The notes beneath the pieces were generated by a model. It searched no databases, was not told where the DNA came from, and worked only from the letters and a program-made list of their open reading frames with translations. Positions 8,554 to 18,200 of a stretch of DNA of 64,000 bases are shown here, in pieces (the first letter of the stretch is position 1; every line of letters begins with the position of its first letter). The position numbers and the translations under genes were made by a program. Source of the DNA: Aldehydirespirator sp965204875. GTDB taxonomy: Bacteria; Actinomycetota; Acidimicrobiia; Acidimicrobiales; Aldehydirespiratoraceae. The stretch lies in NCBI GenBank assembly GCA_965204875.1, contig OZ242020.1:2728001-2792000 (forward strand). The letters are read 5' to 3'.

Positions 8554-9144
8554 ATGAGCCGCTGCGCCTCCATCACCCGCCGCACCAAGGAAACCAGCGT
8601 GGAACTCCGCCTCGACCTAGAGGGGGAGGGGGAAACCTCGATATCCACAGGTCTGGCATTCTTCGATCACATGCTCGACCAGCTCGGACGCCACGGCGGC
8701 TTCGCGCTGAGCGTGCAGGCTGAGGGTGACCTGGAGGTTGACAGTCACCACACCGTGGAAGATGTGGGCATCGTGCTGGGCACAGCGCTGCGCGAGGCGC
8801 TGGGCGACAAGGCAGGTGTGAGGCGCTTCGCCAGCATCACCGTGCCACTCGACGAGGCCGCGGTGGAGGTCGTGCTGGACCTGTCCGGCCGCCCCTTCCT
8901 GCACTATGAGGTGGATTTCCCCGGCGAGAAGATCCTCGGCGACCCGCCGTTCGATCCCCAGCTGGCCGAAGAGTTCTGGCGGGCCTTCGCCACCGCGGCC
9001 GCGGTGACCCTGCACATCGTGATGCGCAGGGGCAAGAACACTCACCACATCGTCGAGGCATCCTTCAAGGGCGTCGCCCGGGCACTGCGCGACGCCGTGC
9101 GCACCGAGGGCTCTTCGCTGCCGTCCACGAAGGGAACGCTTTGA
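8554..9144 (+). CDS. hisB: Imidazoleglycerol-phosphate dehydratase
   Basis: 196 residues, the monofunctional HisB length. It dehydrates imidazole-glycerol phosphate. The two metal-binding motifs of the family are present: FFDHMLDQLGRHGGF and DSHHTVEDVGI in the first half, then the matching pair TLHIVMRRGKNTHHIVEASFKG in the second half. Its ATG follows the hisC stop without a gap, and its last bases overlap the TTG start of hisH. Confidence 0.97.
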   Translation: MSRCASITRRTKETSVELRLDLEGEGETSISTGLAFFDHMLDQLGRHGGFALSVQAEGDLEVDSHHTVEDVGIVLGTALREALGDKAGVRRFASITVPLDEAAVEVVLDLSGRPFLHYEVDFPGEKILGDPPFDPQLAEEFWRAFATAAAVTLHIVMRRGKNTHHIVEASFKGVARALRDAVRTEGSSLPSTKGTL

Positions 9145-9863
9145 GGGCGAAGCCGCTCGTCGCCATCCTGGACTACGGCATCGGCAACCTGCGCTCGGCA
9201 CAGAAGGGCTTCGAGCAGGTCGGTGCCAACGCCCGCCTGACCGCAGACCGGGGCCTCATCGACGATGCCGACGCAGTGGTGCTCCCCGGCGTCGGCGCCT
9301 TCGCCGCCTGCATGGCCGCGCTGGGGCGCACGGGACTGGACGAGGCGGCCTGCGACGCGGCCGGATCGGGCCGGCCGTTCCTGGGCATCTGCGTGGGCAT
9401 GCAGGTGCTGTGCTCAGGCTCCGACGAGGCGCCCTCCACATCGGGTCTCGGCGTCTTCAATCGCCGCGTGCGCTGGATCCCCGCGACGGTGAAGCGGCCC
9501 CAGATGCAGTGGAACATCCTGCGTCGCCGTAGCGATCACCCGATGTTCGCAGGCCTCGACGACCCGATCTGGGTCTACTTCGTACACTCGCTCGCCCCCG
9601 AGCTCCTCGCAGACGATGACGGCGAGGAGGCCGAGCGCGCCAACCAAGCCGAACACGTCGGCGGTGCCGGACGTGACGATGAGACCGCGGGGCGCGGGGA
9701 CGGCGAAACAGTGATCGCCACCTGCGACTACGGCGGCGCGGTGGTCGCCGCGGTGGCCCGCGGCAACATCTGGACAGCGCAGTTCCATCCCGAGAAATCG
9801 TCGCGGATCGGCTTGCACATCCTCAGCAACTTCGTCGCTGCCGCCGACCGCCGTGCAGGGTAA
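9141..9863 (+). CDS. hisH: Imidazole glycerol phosphate synthase, glutaminase subunit
   Basis: 240 residues, class I glutamine amidotransferase that feeds ammonia to HisF. Motifs: LDYGIGNLRS at the N-terminus, VVLPGVGAFAACM, the nucleophile loop FLGICVGMQVLC with its cysteine, and FHPEKSS carrying the catalytic His and Glu. Starts at TTG 9141, overlapping the hisB stop. Residues about 155-185 form a charged insertion (LLADDDGEEAERANQAEHVG and on) not needed in the usual HisH of about 200-215 residues. Confidence 0.95.
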   Translation: MRAKPLVAILDYGIGNLRSAQKGFEQVGANARLTADRGLIDDADAVVLPGVGAFAACMAALGRTGLDEAACDAAGSGRPFLGICVGMQVLCSGSDEAPSTSGLGVFNRRVRWIPATVKRPQMQWNILRRRSDHPMFAGLDDPIWVYFVHSLAPELLADDDGEEAERANQAEHVGGAGRDDETAGRGDGETVIATCDYGGAVVAAVARGNIWTAQFHPEKSSRIGLHILSNFVAAADRRAG

Positions 9864-9894
9864 AGCTCCAGTGGAGCCTGAGGATGAACCTCTG

Positions 9895-10629
9895 GTGAAG
9901 CTCTACTGTGCGGTGGATCTCCGCGGCGGCCGGTGCGTGCGCCTTCGCCAGGGCGACTACGGGGCCGAGACGGTCTATGACGACGATCCCGTTGGCCGTG
10001 CCGTGCAGATGCAGCAGCAGGGCGCGAGCTGGATACATGTGGTCGATCTCGACGGCGCCCGCTCCGGTCGCCCGGAGAATGCGGCCATCGTGGCTGCCAT
10101 CGCCGCTGCGGTGTCGGTGCCCGTGCAGGCGGGCGGCGGGGTTCGCAGCGTCGAGACGGCGCGGGCCTGGTTCTCTGCCGGCGTCGAGCGGATCGTGCTG
10201 GGAACGGCCGCCCTGCGAGAGCCCGACCTGGTGCGCCGGCTCGCGAGCGATCACCGTGTCGCGGTCGGCCTCGACGCCCGTTCCGGTGAGGTCGCCACCG
10301 ATGGATGGCTGAAGGAGTCGGGGCGGGCGGTGCTCGATGTGGCAAGAGGTTTCGCGGACGCCGGGGTGGACGCCTTCGTGGTGACCGACATCGGCCGCGA
10401 CGGCACCCTCGACGGCCCCGACGTCGCGGGCCTGACCGCAACGCTCGAGGCGACCTCGGCCGCCGTCATCGCCTCCGGGGGAGTCGGATCGCTGGAGGAC
10501 CTCCGGGCGCTGTCGCGGCTGTCGAGTCGCAGCGGCCGTCGCCTGAGCGGGGTGATCGTGGGCACCGCGCTCTACGAGGGCCGCTTCAGCGTGGGCGAGG
10601 CCGCGGCCGCCGCGGCGGGGCGCGGCTGA
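9895..10629 (+). CDS. hisA: HisA/PriA isomerase (ProFAR isomerase)
   Basis: A TIM-barrel isomerase of about 244 residues starting LYCAVDLRGGRCVRLRQGDY. It opens the ribosyl ring of ProFAR in histidine synthesis. Other landmarks are WIHVVDLDGARSG, VQAGGGVRS, GRDGTLDGPD and VIASGGVGSLEDL. GTG 9895 is chosen because GAGG precedes it and the protein then begins as the family does; an upstream GTG at 9853 overlapping hisH adds 14 residues. In many actinobacteria PriA also does the TrpF reaction, but a separate trpF exists here at 26119, so a HisA-only role is plausible. Confidence 0.93.
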   Translation: MKLYCAVDLRGGRCVRLRQGDYGAETVYDDDPVGRAVQMQQQGASWIHVVDLDGARSGRPENAAIVAAIAAAVSVPVQAGGGVRSVETARAWFSAGVERIVLGTAALREPDLVRRLASDHRVAVGLDARSGEVATDGWLKESGRAVLDVARGFADAGVDAFVVTDIGRDGTLDGPDVAGLTATLEATSAAVIASGGVGSLEDLRALSRLSSRSGRRLSGVIVGTALYEGRFSVGEAAAAAAGRG

Positions 10630-10630
10630 G

Positions 10631-10759
10631 ATGCGATCCCTTGACGCGGCCGGGCGCCAGAGACCCGGAGCCTCCGCCTTCAGCAACAGTCTTGCGCTCA
10701 TCTTCCATGGCGGGCGCCAGAGACCCGGAGCCTCCGCCACTGCTGCGGAGCATGCCTGA
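10631..10759 (+). other. Possible 42-codon mini-ORF between hisA and hisF, with an internal repeat
   Basis: After the hisA stop (TGA, one base, ATG) a reading frame of 42 codons runs to a TGA that is again one base from the hisF ATG at 10761. The bases CTGAGATGCG occur at both junctions (10625-10634 and 10755-10764). The peptide contains GRQRPGASA twice, encoded by the 28-bp direct repeat at 10651 and 10711. No family recognised. Whether the peptide is made is unknown; the frame could simply keep ribosomes coupled from hisA to hisF. Confidence 0.35.
10651..10738 (+). repeat. 28-bp exact direct repeat with 32-bp spacer, hisA-hisF
   Basis: Two exact copies beginning CGGGCGCCAGAGACCCGGAG lie at 10651-10678 and 10711-10738, a period of 60 bp. 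The flanks and the spacer are unlike each other, so this is repeat-spacer-repeat rather than a plain tandem duplication. Confidence 0.9.
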
Positions 10760-10760
10760 G

Positions 10761-11528
10761 ATGCGGGTGGCGCGGGTCATACCCTGCCTCGACGTCGATG
10801 CCGGGCGGGTGGTCAAGGGCATCAACTTCGTGGACATACGCGATGCCGGCGATCCGGTGGAACTGGCCGCGCGCTATGACGCAGAGGGTGCCGACGAGCT
10901 CGTGTTCCTCGACATCACCGCCTCTTCGGACCGCCGCAACACCACCGTGGCGATGGCGCGGGCCGTGGCCGAGAGGGTGTTCATACCCTTCACGATCGGC
11001 GGCGGCATACGCACCCTCGACGACGCCCGCGGGCTGCTGCGCGCCGGCGCCGACAAGGTGAGCGTCAACACGGCCGCGGTGCGCCGCCCCGAGCTGGTGG
11101 CGGAGACGAGCCGCGAGTTCGGCGCGCAGTGCTGCGTGGTCGCCATCGACGCCCGCCGCTCACCGGACACCCCGAGCGGATATGAGGTCTACACCCACGG
11201 GGGTCGCACCCGCACCGGTATCGACGCGCCGGCCTGGGCCGCCGAGGCCGAGCGGCTGGGTGCGGGCGAGATCCTGCTCACCTCGATGGACCGCGACGGC
11301 ACGAGGGAGGGTTTCGACCTGAGCCTCACGTCCATGGTCGCCGGCGCCGTGAACATCCCCGTGATCGCGAGCGGGGGAGTCGGCAACCTCGAGCATCTCG
11401 TGGAGGGCATAGCCGAGGGCCGGGCCGACGCCGTGCTCGCCGCCAGCATCTTCCATTACGCCGAGCACACGGTGGCCGAGGCCAAGGCCCGCATGGCCGC
11501 GGCAGGCATCACGACCCGCCCTGCCTGA
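10761..11528 (+). CDS. hisF: Imidazole glycerol phosphate synthase, cyclase subunit
   Basis: 255 residues beginning MRVARVIPCLDVDAGRVVKGINF. TIM-barrel cyclase that uses HisH-derived ammonia to form IGP and AICAR. Catalytic aspartates are seen in CLDVDAGR and in LLTSMDRDGTREGFDL; phosphate-binding segments are FTIGGGIRTLDDAR and VIASGGVGNLEHL. ATG 10761 is preferred over ATG 10752 because GGAG at 10747 has normal spacing to it. The frame is open upstream into hisA, but that part is not conserved. Confidence 0.95.
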   Translation: MRVARVIPCLDVDAGRVVKGINFVDIRDAGDPVELAARYDAEGADELVFLDITASSDRRNTTVAMARAVAERVFIPFTIGGGIRTLDDARGLLRAGADKVSVNTAAVRRPELVAETSREFGAQCCVVAIDARRSPDTPSGYEVYTHGGRTRTGIDAPAWAAEAERLGAGEILLTSMDRDGTREGFDLSLTSMVAGAVNIPVIASGGVGNLEHLVEGIAEGRADAVLAASIFHYAEHTVAEAKARMAAAGITTRPA

Positions 11529-11568
11529 CGGTCGCCCGGGCTCAGGCGGGGCTGGGGCGGGGTTAGAG

Positions 11569-14500
11569 TTGGCAGCGGCGCTGATCGCTGCCGTCGAGAC
11601 GCCGGAGGATCGCCCCTTGACAGTCGCTGACGCCTACCGCTTGTCCTCGCGCTACCGCGACCACTCGGGCACCGTCTTCATGACCGGCCTGCAGGCGCTG
11701 GCGCGGCTGCCGATCGAGCAGCTGAGGGCGGACCGGGCCGCCGGCCTGAGCACCGCCGCCTTCGTCAGCGGCTACCCGGGGTCGCCGCTCGGCGGCTACG
11801 ACGGCGAGCTGCACAAGGCGCTGCAACAGGCCGGCGACCTGCCGATCGTGCTGGCCCCGGCGCTCAACGAAGAGCAGGCCGCCACCGCGGTGATGGGATC
11901 GCAGCTCGCCGCCGGCAGGCCCGACGCCCGCTACGACGGGGTGCTCGGCATCTTCTACGGCAAGGGACCGGGCGTGGACCGCGCCGGGGACGCCATCCGC
12001 CACGGGGTCTTCGCCGGAGCGGACCCCAGAGGCGGCGCGGTGGTGATCGCGGGCGACGACCCGCAGGCCAAGAGCTCCACGATCCCGTCGTCGTCCGCTG
12101 GCACCCTCGCCGACATGCACATCCCGGTGCTGTATCCGGGCACTCCCGGCGAGGCCCTAGACCTGGGCCGCCACGCCGTGTACCTGTCGAGGGCGACCGG
12201 GCTCTGGACGAGCCTGAAGATCGTGTCCGACGTGGCCGACGGCAGCGGCACCGTGCACCTCGATCCCGCCAGGGTCCGGCCGCTCATCCCCAGCCTCGAC
12301 GGCGAGCCCTACGCCCACACGCCCGACGGCAGGCTGCTGACGCCCGCCACCGTGGACGCCGAGCGCGAGATATACGAGGTGCGCCATCCCCTTGCCATCG
12401 AGTACGCGGCGCTCAACCGGCTCAACGCCGCCACCGTGAACCCTGCCGACGCCTGGATCGGCATCGTCGCCTCGGGCATCACCTACAGGGAGCTGCGCGA
12501 GGCGTTGCACCGCCTCGGCCTCCGCAGCGACGCCGAGATCGCCGCGGCCGGGATCCGGCTCATGTGCATGCACATGCCGATCCCGTTCAGCCCCAAGCGG
12601 GCCCGCGGCTTCGCCCGGGGCTTGGAGGAGGTCTTCGTGGTGGAGGAGAAGAGCCCGAACATCGAGTCGCTCATCAAGGACGCCCTCTACAACGAGACGC
12701 TGCGCCCCCGGGTCACCGGCAAGTTCGACGAGCACGACGCCATGCTGCTCCCCGGCCACGGCGGCCTCAGCGCGGACGACCTGCTGGACCCGCTGCGACG
12801 CCGCCTGGGCCGGCGCATCGGCGACCGCCTCGCCCCCGAGCGGCCGCGGCGCGAGCTGATACCGCTCAACACGGAGGTGGCGCGCACCCCCTACTTCTGC
12901 TCGGGCTGCCCCCACAACCGCTCCACGAGGGTGCCCGCGGGCGCCACCGTCGGGGCGGGCATCGGCTGCCACACCATGACGCTGCTCATGGACTCCGGCG
13001 ACTCCGGCGAGTCCGGCGACTTCGGCGACATCATCGGCCTGACCTGCATGGGCCAGGAGGGCGCGCAGTGGACCGGCATGGCGCCCTTCGTGGAGGTGCC
13101 CCACATCTTCCAGAACATCGGCGACGGCACGTTCTTCCACAGCGGCCAGCTGGCGATCTGGGGAGCCGTGGCCGCCGGCGTGAACATCACCTACAAGCTG
13201 CTGTGGAACCGCGCCGTGGCCATGACCGGCGGCCAGGACCCGCAGGGAGCGACAGGCGTCGCCGACGTCGCCCGGGCGCTGCTGGCACAGGGGGTCGCCC
13301 GCGTGCTCGTCACCGCCGATGACACCTCCCGCTACCGCGGCCGCGACCTCCCCGACGGCGTGGACGTCTGGCCCCGGGAGAAGCTGCTGGAGGCGCAGGA
13401 GCTGCTGGCAGGCATCGATGGCGTCACGGTGCTGATCCACGACCAGCAGTGCGCGGCGGAGGCGCGGCGGGGACGCAAGCGCGGCACCGTGGCCACCCCC
13501 CGCCGGCGCGTGGTCATCAACGAGCGGATCTGCGAGGGCTGCGGCGACTGCGCCTCGATCAGCAACTGCCTGTCCGTGCAGCCCACCGACACGCCGTTCG
13601 GCCGCAAGACGCGCATCGACCAGACCTCCTGCAACCTCGACTTCTCCTGCCTGGAGGGCGACTGCCCCTCGTTCATGACCGTGACGAGCCCCGGGCCGCT
13701 GCGGTCATGGCTGCGCCGCCTGGCCCGCCGGGATCGCCGGGGCCGCCCCGCCGGCCGGGACGGCTCGCCGCGGGCCTCGCGCCGGCCGGCCGCCGCGACG
13801 GCGCCCCGTGACCTCCCCGAACCGGTGCAGGTCGTGCCCACCGAGGACCTCTCGGTGCGGATGGTCGGGATCGGCGGCACCGGAGTGGTGACCGTCAGCC
13901 AGATCATCGGCACGGCCGCCATGTTCGACGGCTACGAGGTGCGCGGCCTCGACCAGATAGGGCTGTCCCAGAAGGCGGGGCCCGTCGTGAGCGACCTGCG
14001 CCTCAACCGCGGCGCCGAGGCTGCCAGCAACCAGCTCGGCGCCGGGCAGGCCGACCTGCTGCTGGCCTTCGACCAGCTCGGCGCGGCCTCGCCGTCGGGA
14101 ACGAGCCGCTGCGGCCCGACCCGCACCGTGGTGGTGGGATCGACCTCCGTCACCCCCACCGGAGCGGTCGTCTCCAACCCCGAGCGCGCCATGCCCGACC
14201 CGGACGAACTGGCCGCGGCGATCGCGGCGGTGACGCGGCCCGGCTGCCGACACTGGGCCGACGCCCAGAGCATCACCGCCAGGCTGCTCGGCAGCACCGT
14301 CGCCGCCAACGTCTTCGTGGTGGGTATGGCCGTGCAGGCGGGCGCGCTTCCCGTGGCCGCGGAGTCGGTGGAGCAGGCCATCGAGCTGAACGGGGTCGCC
14401 GTGGAGAGCAACATCGAGGCGTTCCGCTGGGGCAGGGCGATGCTGGACCGGCCCTCGGAGGTACTCGCCGCGGCCCGCTCCGCCGCGGAGCCGCGCGACG

Positions 14501-15195
14501 GCCTGCCGGAACTCGATGCGAGCATGGCCGAGCGCATCGCGGTGCTGGCCGCGGCGGGCCTGGCGGAAGGCGACGACGCCGACGGCTACCGGGCCTGGGA
14601 CCTGCGGACCGCGGCTCGCGAGCTGTGCGCCTACCAGTCGCCGCGCCTCGCCGAGAAGTTCCTGGACTTCGTCGAGACCGCGGCAGCCGCCGACGCAGCC
14701 GCCGGGGACGGCTCTGGACGGCTCACCCGGGCCTGCGCGCGCGGCTACTTCAAGCTGCTGGCCTACAAGGACGAGTACGAGGTCGCCCGCTTGATGCTGG
14801 CCGCGGCCGCCACGGCCGAGGCGCGCCGGCTCGCCGCGACCACCGGCGGGCGCCTGGCGTGGCGGTTGCACCCCCCGATCCTGCGCTCGCTCGGCATGTC
14901 GCGCAAGATCGCCGTGCCGGTGTCGCTCGCGCCGATGTTCCGCCTGCTGGCGGCCATGCGCGCCGTGCGCGGCACACCGCTCGACGTGTTCGGGTACACC
15001 AGGCTTCGCCGGGCCGAGCGCTCGCTGGCGGCCGAGTACCGCGCCGCGGTCGAGTCCGACCTCGCTGACCTCGACGCCGCAGGCTACGAGCGGGCCGTGC
15101 AGCGGGCCTCGCTGCCCGAGAGCGTGCGCGGCTACGAGCACATCAAGACGGCGGGCATCTCCAGGCTGCGCCAGGAACTGGCCCGCACCCGCTAG
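11569..15195 (+). CDS. Fused indolepyruvate:ferredoxin oxidoreductase (IorA-IorB)
   Basis: 1208 residues, the length of single-chain IOR. It decarboxylates aryl/branched 2-oxo acids to acyl-CoA with ferredoxin as acceptor. N-terminal pyrimidine-binding domain: FVSGYPGSPLGGYDGEL, NEEQAATAVMG. TPP-binding domain: PYFCSGCPHN, GIGCHTM, GLTCMGQEGAQWTG, FQNIGDGTFFHSG. Ferredoxin-like clusters: CEGCGDCASISNC and then CNLDFSCLEGDCPSF. The C-terminal gamma-type domain begins VRMVGIGGTGVVTVSQIIG. TTG 11569 is called; TTG 11617 is possible. A 9-bp microsatellite (12991-13029) encodes SGDSGESGDFGD inside the TPP domain. It sits between the his and SNF2 genes and is not part of his synthesis. Confidence 0.93.
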   Translation: MAAALIAAVETPEDRPLTVADAYRLSSRYRDHSGTVFMTGLQALARLPIEQLRADRAAGLSTAAFVSGYPGSPLGGYDGELHKALQQAGDLPIVLAPALNEEQAATAVMGSQLAAGRPDARYDGVLGIFYGKGPGVDRAGDAIRHGVFAGADPRGGAVVIAGDDPQAKSSTIPSSSAGTLADMHIPVLYPGTPGEALDLGRHAVYLSRATGLWTSLKIVSDVADGSGTVHLDPARVRPLIPSLDGEPYAHTPDGRLLTPATVDAEREIYEVRHPLAIEYAALNRLNAATVNPADAWIGIVASGITYRELREALHRLGLRSDAEIAAAGIRLMCMHMPIPFSPKRARGFARGLEEVFVVEEKSPNIESLIKDALYNETLRPRVTGKFDEHDAMLLPGHGGLSADDLLDPLRRRLGRRIGDRLAPERPRRELIPLNTEVARTPYFCSGCPHNRSTRVPAGATVGAGIGCHTMTLLMDSGDSGESGDFGDIIGLTCMGQEGAQWTGMAPFVEVPHIFQNIGDGTFFHSGQLAIWGAVAAGVNITYKLLWNRAVAMTGGQDPQGATGVADVARALLAQGVARVLVTADDTSRYRGRDLPDGVDVWPREKLLEAQELLAGIDGVTVLIHDQQCAAEARRGRKRGTVATPRRRVVINERICEGCGDCASISNCLSVQPTDTPFGRKTRIDQTSCNLDFSCLEGDCPSFMTVTSPGPLRSWLRRLARRDRRGRPAGRDGSPRASRRPAAATAPRDLPEPVQVVPTEDLSVRMVGIGGTGVVTVSQIIGTAAMFDGYEVRGLDQIGLSQKAGPVVSDLRLNRGAEAASNQLGAGQADLLLAFDQLGAASPSGTSRCGPTRTVVVGSTSVTPTGAVVSNPERAMPDPDELAAAIAAVTRPGCRHWADAQSITARLLGSTVAANVFVVGMAVQAGALPVAAESVEQAIELNGVAVESNIEAFRWGRAMLDRPSEVLAAARSAAEPRDGLPELDASMAERIAVLAAAGLAEGDDADGYRAWDLRTAARELCAYQSPRLAEKFLDFVETAAAADAAAGDGSGRLTRACARGYFKLLAYKDEYEVARLMLAAAATAEARRLAATTGGRLAWRLHPPILRSLGMSRKIAVPVSLAPMFRLLAAMRAVRGTPLDVFGYTRLRRAERSLAAEYRAAVESDLADLDAAGYERAVQRASLPESVRGYEHIKTAGISRLRQELARTR
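12991..13029 (+). repeat. 9-bp tandem microsatellite inside the oxidoreductase gene
   Basis: About four copies of a GACTCCGGC-like unit, with drift, encode D-S-G-D-S-G-E-S-G-D-F-G-D at a surface-type position of the TPP domain. The number of copies is a multiple of a codon, so length change keeps the frame. Confidence 0.7.
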
Positions 15196-15274
15196 CCGCA
15201 CGAACCAAGGGGCCGTACTCGGCTGGCGGCCTGGAGCGTTACCGGTAGTCACGCACCCGCTAGCCGCACGAACC
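15184..15274 (+). repeat. 23-bp direct repeat copying the oxidoreductase stop region
   Basis: CGCACCCGCTAGCCGCACGA plus three bases (AACC overlap) occurs exactly at 15184-15206, spanning the TAG stop of the oxidoreductase gene, and at 15252-15274, immediately before the ATG (15276) of the SNF2 gene. Period 68 bp. A GTACTCG follows both copies after a few bases. Confidence 0.9.
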
Positions 15275-15275
15275 G

Positions 15276-18200
15276 ATGGCGTACTCGCTAGGCTTGCCAG
15301 TACCAATGGTGTCGAGGAATGTTTCCGCCACCTTGGACCCACACTTGGCGTTGTCGGAGGATTTCGCCGCAGCTGTGCGCCGCCATGTCGACGGCTCGTC
15401 CGACGACGCGGAGCTCGCGCTGCTTCAAGCCAACACCAGGCTGTGGGTCCGAGCCCTGTACCGCCTGCTCGACGACGTCGCAGAGTCGATCGACGACGCG
15501 CGCTCCACGGTTCGCGGCCCCTCGCGCCGGCTGATCCTGGCAGACCTAGAAGGCGACTACAGCGCCATCGACAAGGTGCTGTCCTCGCTCGTCGGACCGC
15601 CGCTGGCGCCCAGGGCGGCCACTGCGGAGTCCGGCGGCCGCCTACCCGAGCCGCCGCCCGCCGCCGAGCCGGCGGAGCTGCAGCTCTCATGGGTGCCGGG
15701 CCGGGTGATCGCCTGGGCCGGAGGCGCCGGCAGATCGCCCGAGAGCTCCGCCGAGGTACTCAAGCGATTGGACGCCGGCGGCGCGGGCACGGTCGACTGG
15801 AGCGAGCACCGGCCCGCCAAGCTCCAGGACTCCGAGCGGGCCGAGGCGGTCTCGGCCCCGCTGGCGAGCTGCCTCGGCTGGCTGGTGGCCCTCGGCGAGG
15901 CGGCCGAGGAGGACGGCATCGGGGTCAGCGTCTCCTGGCTGGGGCTGGTCGCGACCCTGGCGGTGCGCCTCGTCGCCCAGGGGCGCATCGTGCCCCAGCT
16001 CAAGAAGGTGCGGCGGCGGATTCGCGCCGATGATGCCGGCAGTGCCAGCGGCGCCGCCGATGCCGGCGACGCCGGGTTCGAAGTGTCGCGAGCTGTGTCG
16101 CTGGACACGGCCGGCGCCAGGCGCGCCGCTGCGCCCGTCCACGCTCCGGCGGGCCTGGACCGCAGCGACCACGCCACCCATGCGGTTCGCTGGGCGCCCG
16201 CGCTGGTGGAGTCCGACACCCTGGCAACGCTCGCCGCCGCCCTGCCGGGCAGCGCGGCCGCCTATGAGAACCAGAGGGACGCTATGGCCTTCACCCAGGC
16301 CGTGCTGGCCGACATCGTGAACGCGATAGCAACCGAGGCCGCCGAGCGCCTCGACACCGTGGCGGTGCCGCCCGCCCCCCGCAGCCGCTCCGAGACGGCC
16401 GAGGCGGTCCTCGCGAGCCTCGACGGCGCGCCCTTCGACGCTCCGAGCCGCCACCTGTCCGACATGGCGCGCCGCCTCGACGCCTGGAGCAGGCCCGTGG
16501 TCGAGCCCTGGGATCCGAGCCTGCGCCTGATCGTGCAGCTCGACCCGCCCGACGACATCGGCGCCTGGCACCTCTCGGTGCTGTCGCAGTCCAGCTCCGG
16601 TGAGTTGCAGCCCGTGGAGCGGGCCCTGGTGATCGCCTCCCGCGCCCGCCGCCAGTCCGTGAAGCACCAGCTGGCACGCCTGGAGCGATTGTTCCCCGAG
16701 CTGCTGCGCCTCGGCGGTCGCCGCCGCGGCGAGGTGATCCTCAACACCGAGGAGGCCTGGCAGCTCATGACCAGCGCCGGGCGCACGCTGGTTGCGATGG
16801 GATATGAGGTGCGCGTCCCGAAGATGTCGCGGCGCCGCCCCACCCCGACGCTGCGCCTCACCTCCTTCGAGGCCGAGGAGTCCGTCGTGGGCGCCCGCCA
16901 GCTTGCCGACGTGCGCTGGTCGGTCTCTTTCGACGACGTGGATCTGAGCGCCGAGGAGATCCGCGAGCTGGCCGCGCAGGCGCGGCCGCTGGTGCGGAGC
17001 AGGGGCCGCTGGGTGGAGCTCGACAGGGCCGACCTGAACGAGGCGGCCGCGGCGCTGGCCGAGCGGGCCGACGTCACCCGCATGAGCGGTGCCGACATGC
17101 TGCGCCACGCTCTCGGCCTGGAGGGGTCGCCGCTGGCCGGGGGCACGTCCCTCGCGGGCGAGGGCTGGGCCGCCGATCTGATCCGCAGCGCCGGCGACAT
17201 CGATGCGGAGCTGCCCACCAAGCCCAGCGGGTTCGAGGGGCGGCTGCGCACCTACCAGGCGGACGCCCTCACCTGGCTCGGGTTCCTGGAGCGTGCCGGT
17301 CTGGGGGGCTGCCTGGCCCTCGACATGGGGCTGGGCAAGACACCGACCATGCTGGCGCACCTCTACCTGACACGGGGCAACGGCCCCTCGCTCGTGGCCG
17401 CGCCCCCCGCCGTCGTGGGCAACTGGGCGGCCGAGGCGCGGCGCTTCGTGCCGGGGCTGCGGGCGGTGGTGCACCATGGCCCGAACCGCGCCGCGCCGCA
17501 GCAGGTCCCGGCCATGGTCGGGCGTGCCGACGTGGTGGTCACCACCTACGGCACCGCCATGCGCGACCTCGACGTGCTCGAGAAGGTGGACTGGTCCACC
17601 GTCGTGCTCGACGAGGCACAGGCCATAAAGAACCCGGCCAGCGAGACGGCCCAGCAACTGCGCAGGCTCACGGCGCGCAGCCGCGTGACCCTGACCGGAA
17701 CCCCGATCGAGAACGGCCTCGGCGACCTGTGGGCCATCATGGACTTCTGCAACCCGGGGCTGCTCGGCGCCAGGACGCCGTTCATCGCCGAGATGTCCAA
17801 GCTGTCCAAGCCGTCCAAGGGCTCGGGCGACGGCGAGGCGGCGACGGCGAGAGGTGCTGCCGCCAGCGGTGCCGCCGGTGTCGAGCGGACGGAGCGGACC
17901 GAGCCGGGGGAGGCCTCTGGCGCGCACGCGGCCGGGGAGGGAGCGCTGGCTGCGCTCAACGGTATCCTCGTGTTCCGCCGCACCAAGGCCGAGCCGGCCA
18001 TCGCGGCCGAGCTGCCGGACCGCATCGACGAGCTGGACAACTGCTCCATGACGGCCGAGCAGATAGGCCTCTACCAGGCGGTGCTCGACGATCTGCTGGC
18101 GAGAACCTCCGGCAGCGAGCCTGCAGCGGAGCGCAAGGGTGCGGTGCTGGCGGCCATCACCGCCCTCAAGCAGATCTGCAACCACCCGGTCAACTACCGG

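Noticed and set aside
10651..10738. Possible mini CRISPR array (28-bp repeat, 32-bp spacer)
   Set aside because: Only two copies, no cas genes, no similar repeat elsewhere, and similar but different repeat pairs occur at many other gene borders.
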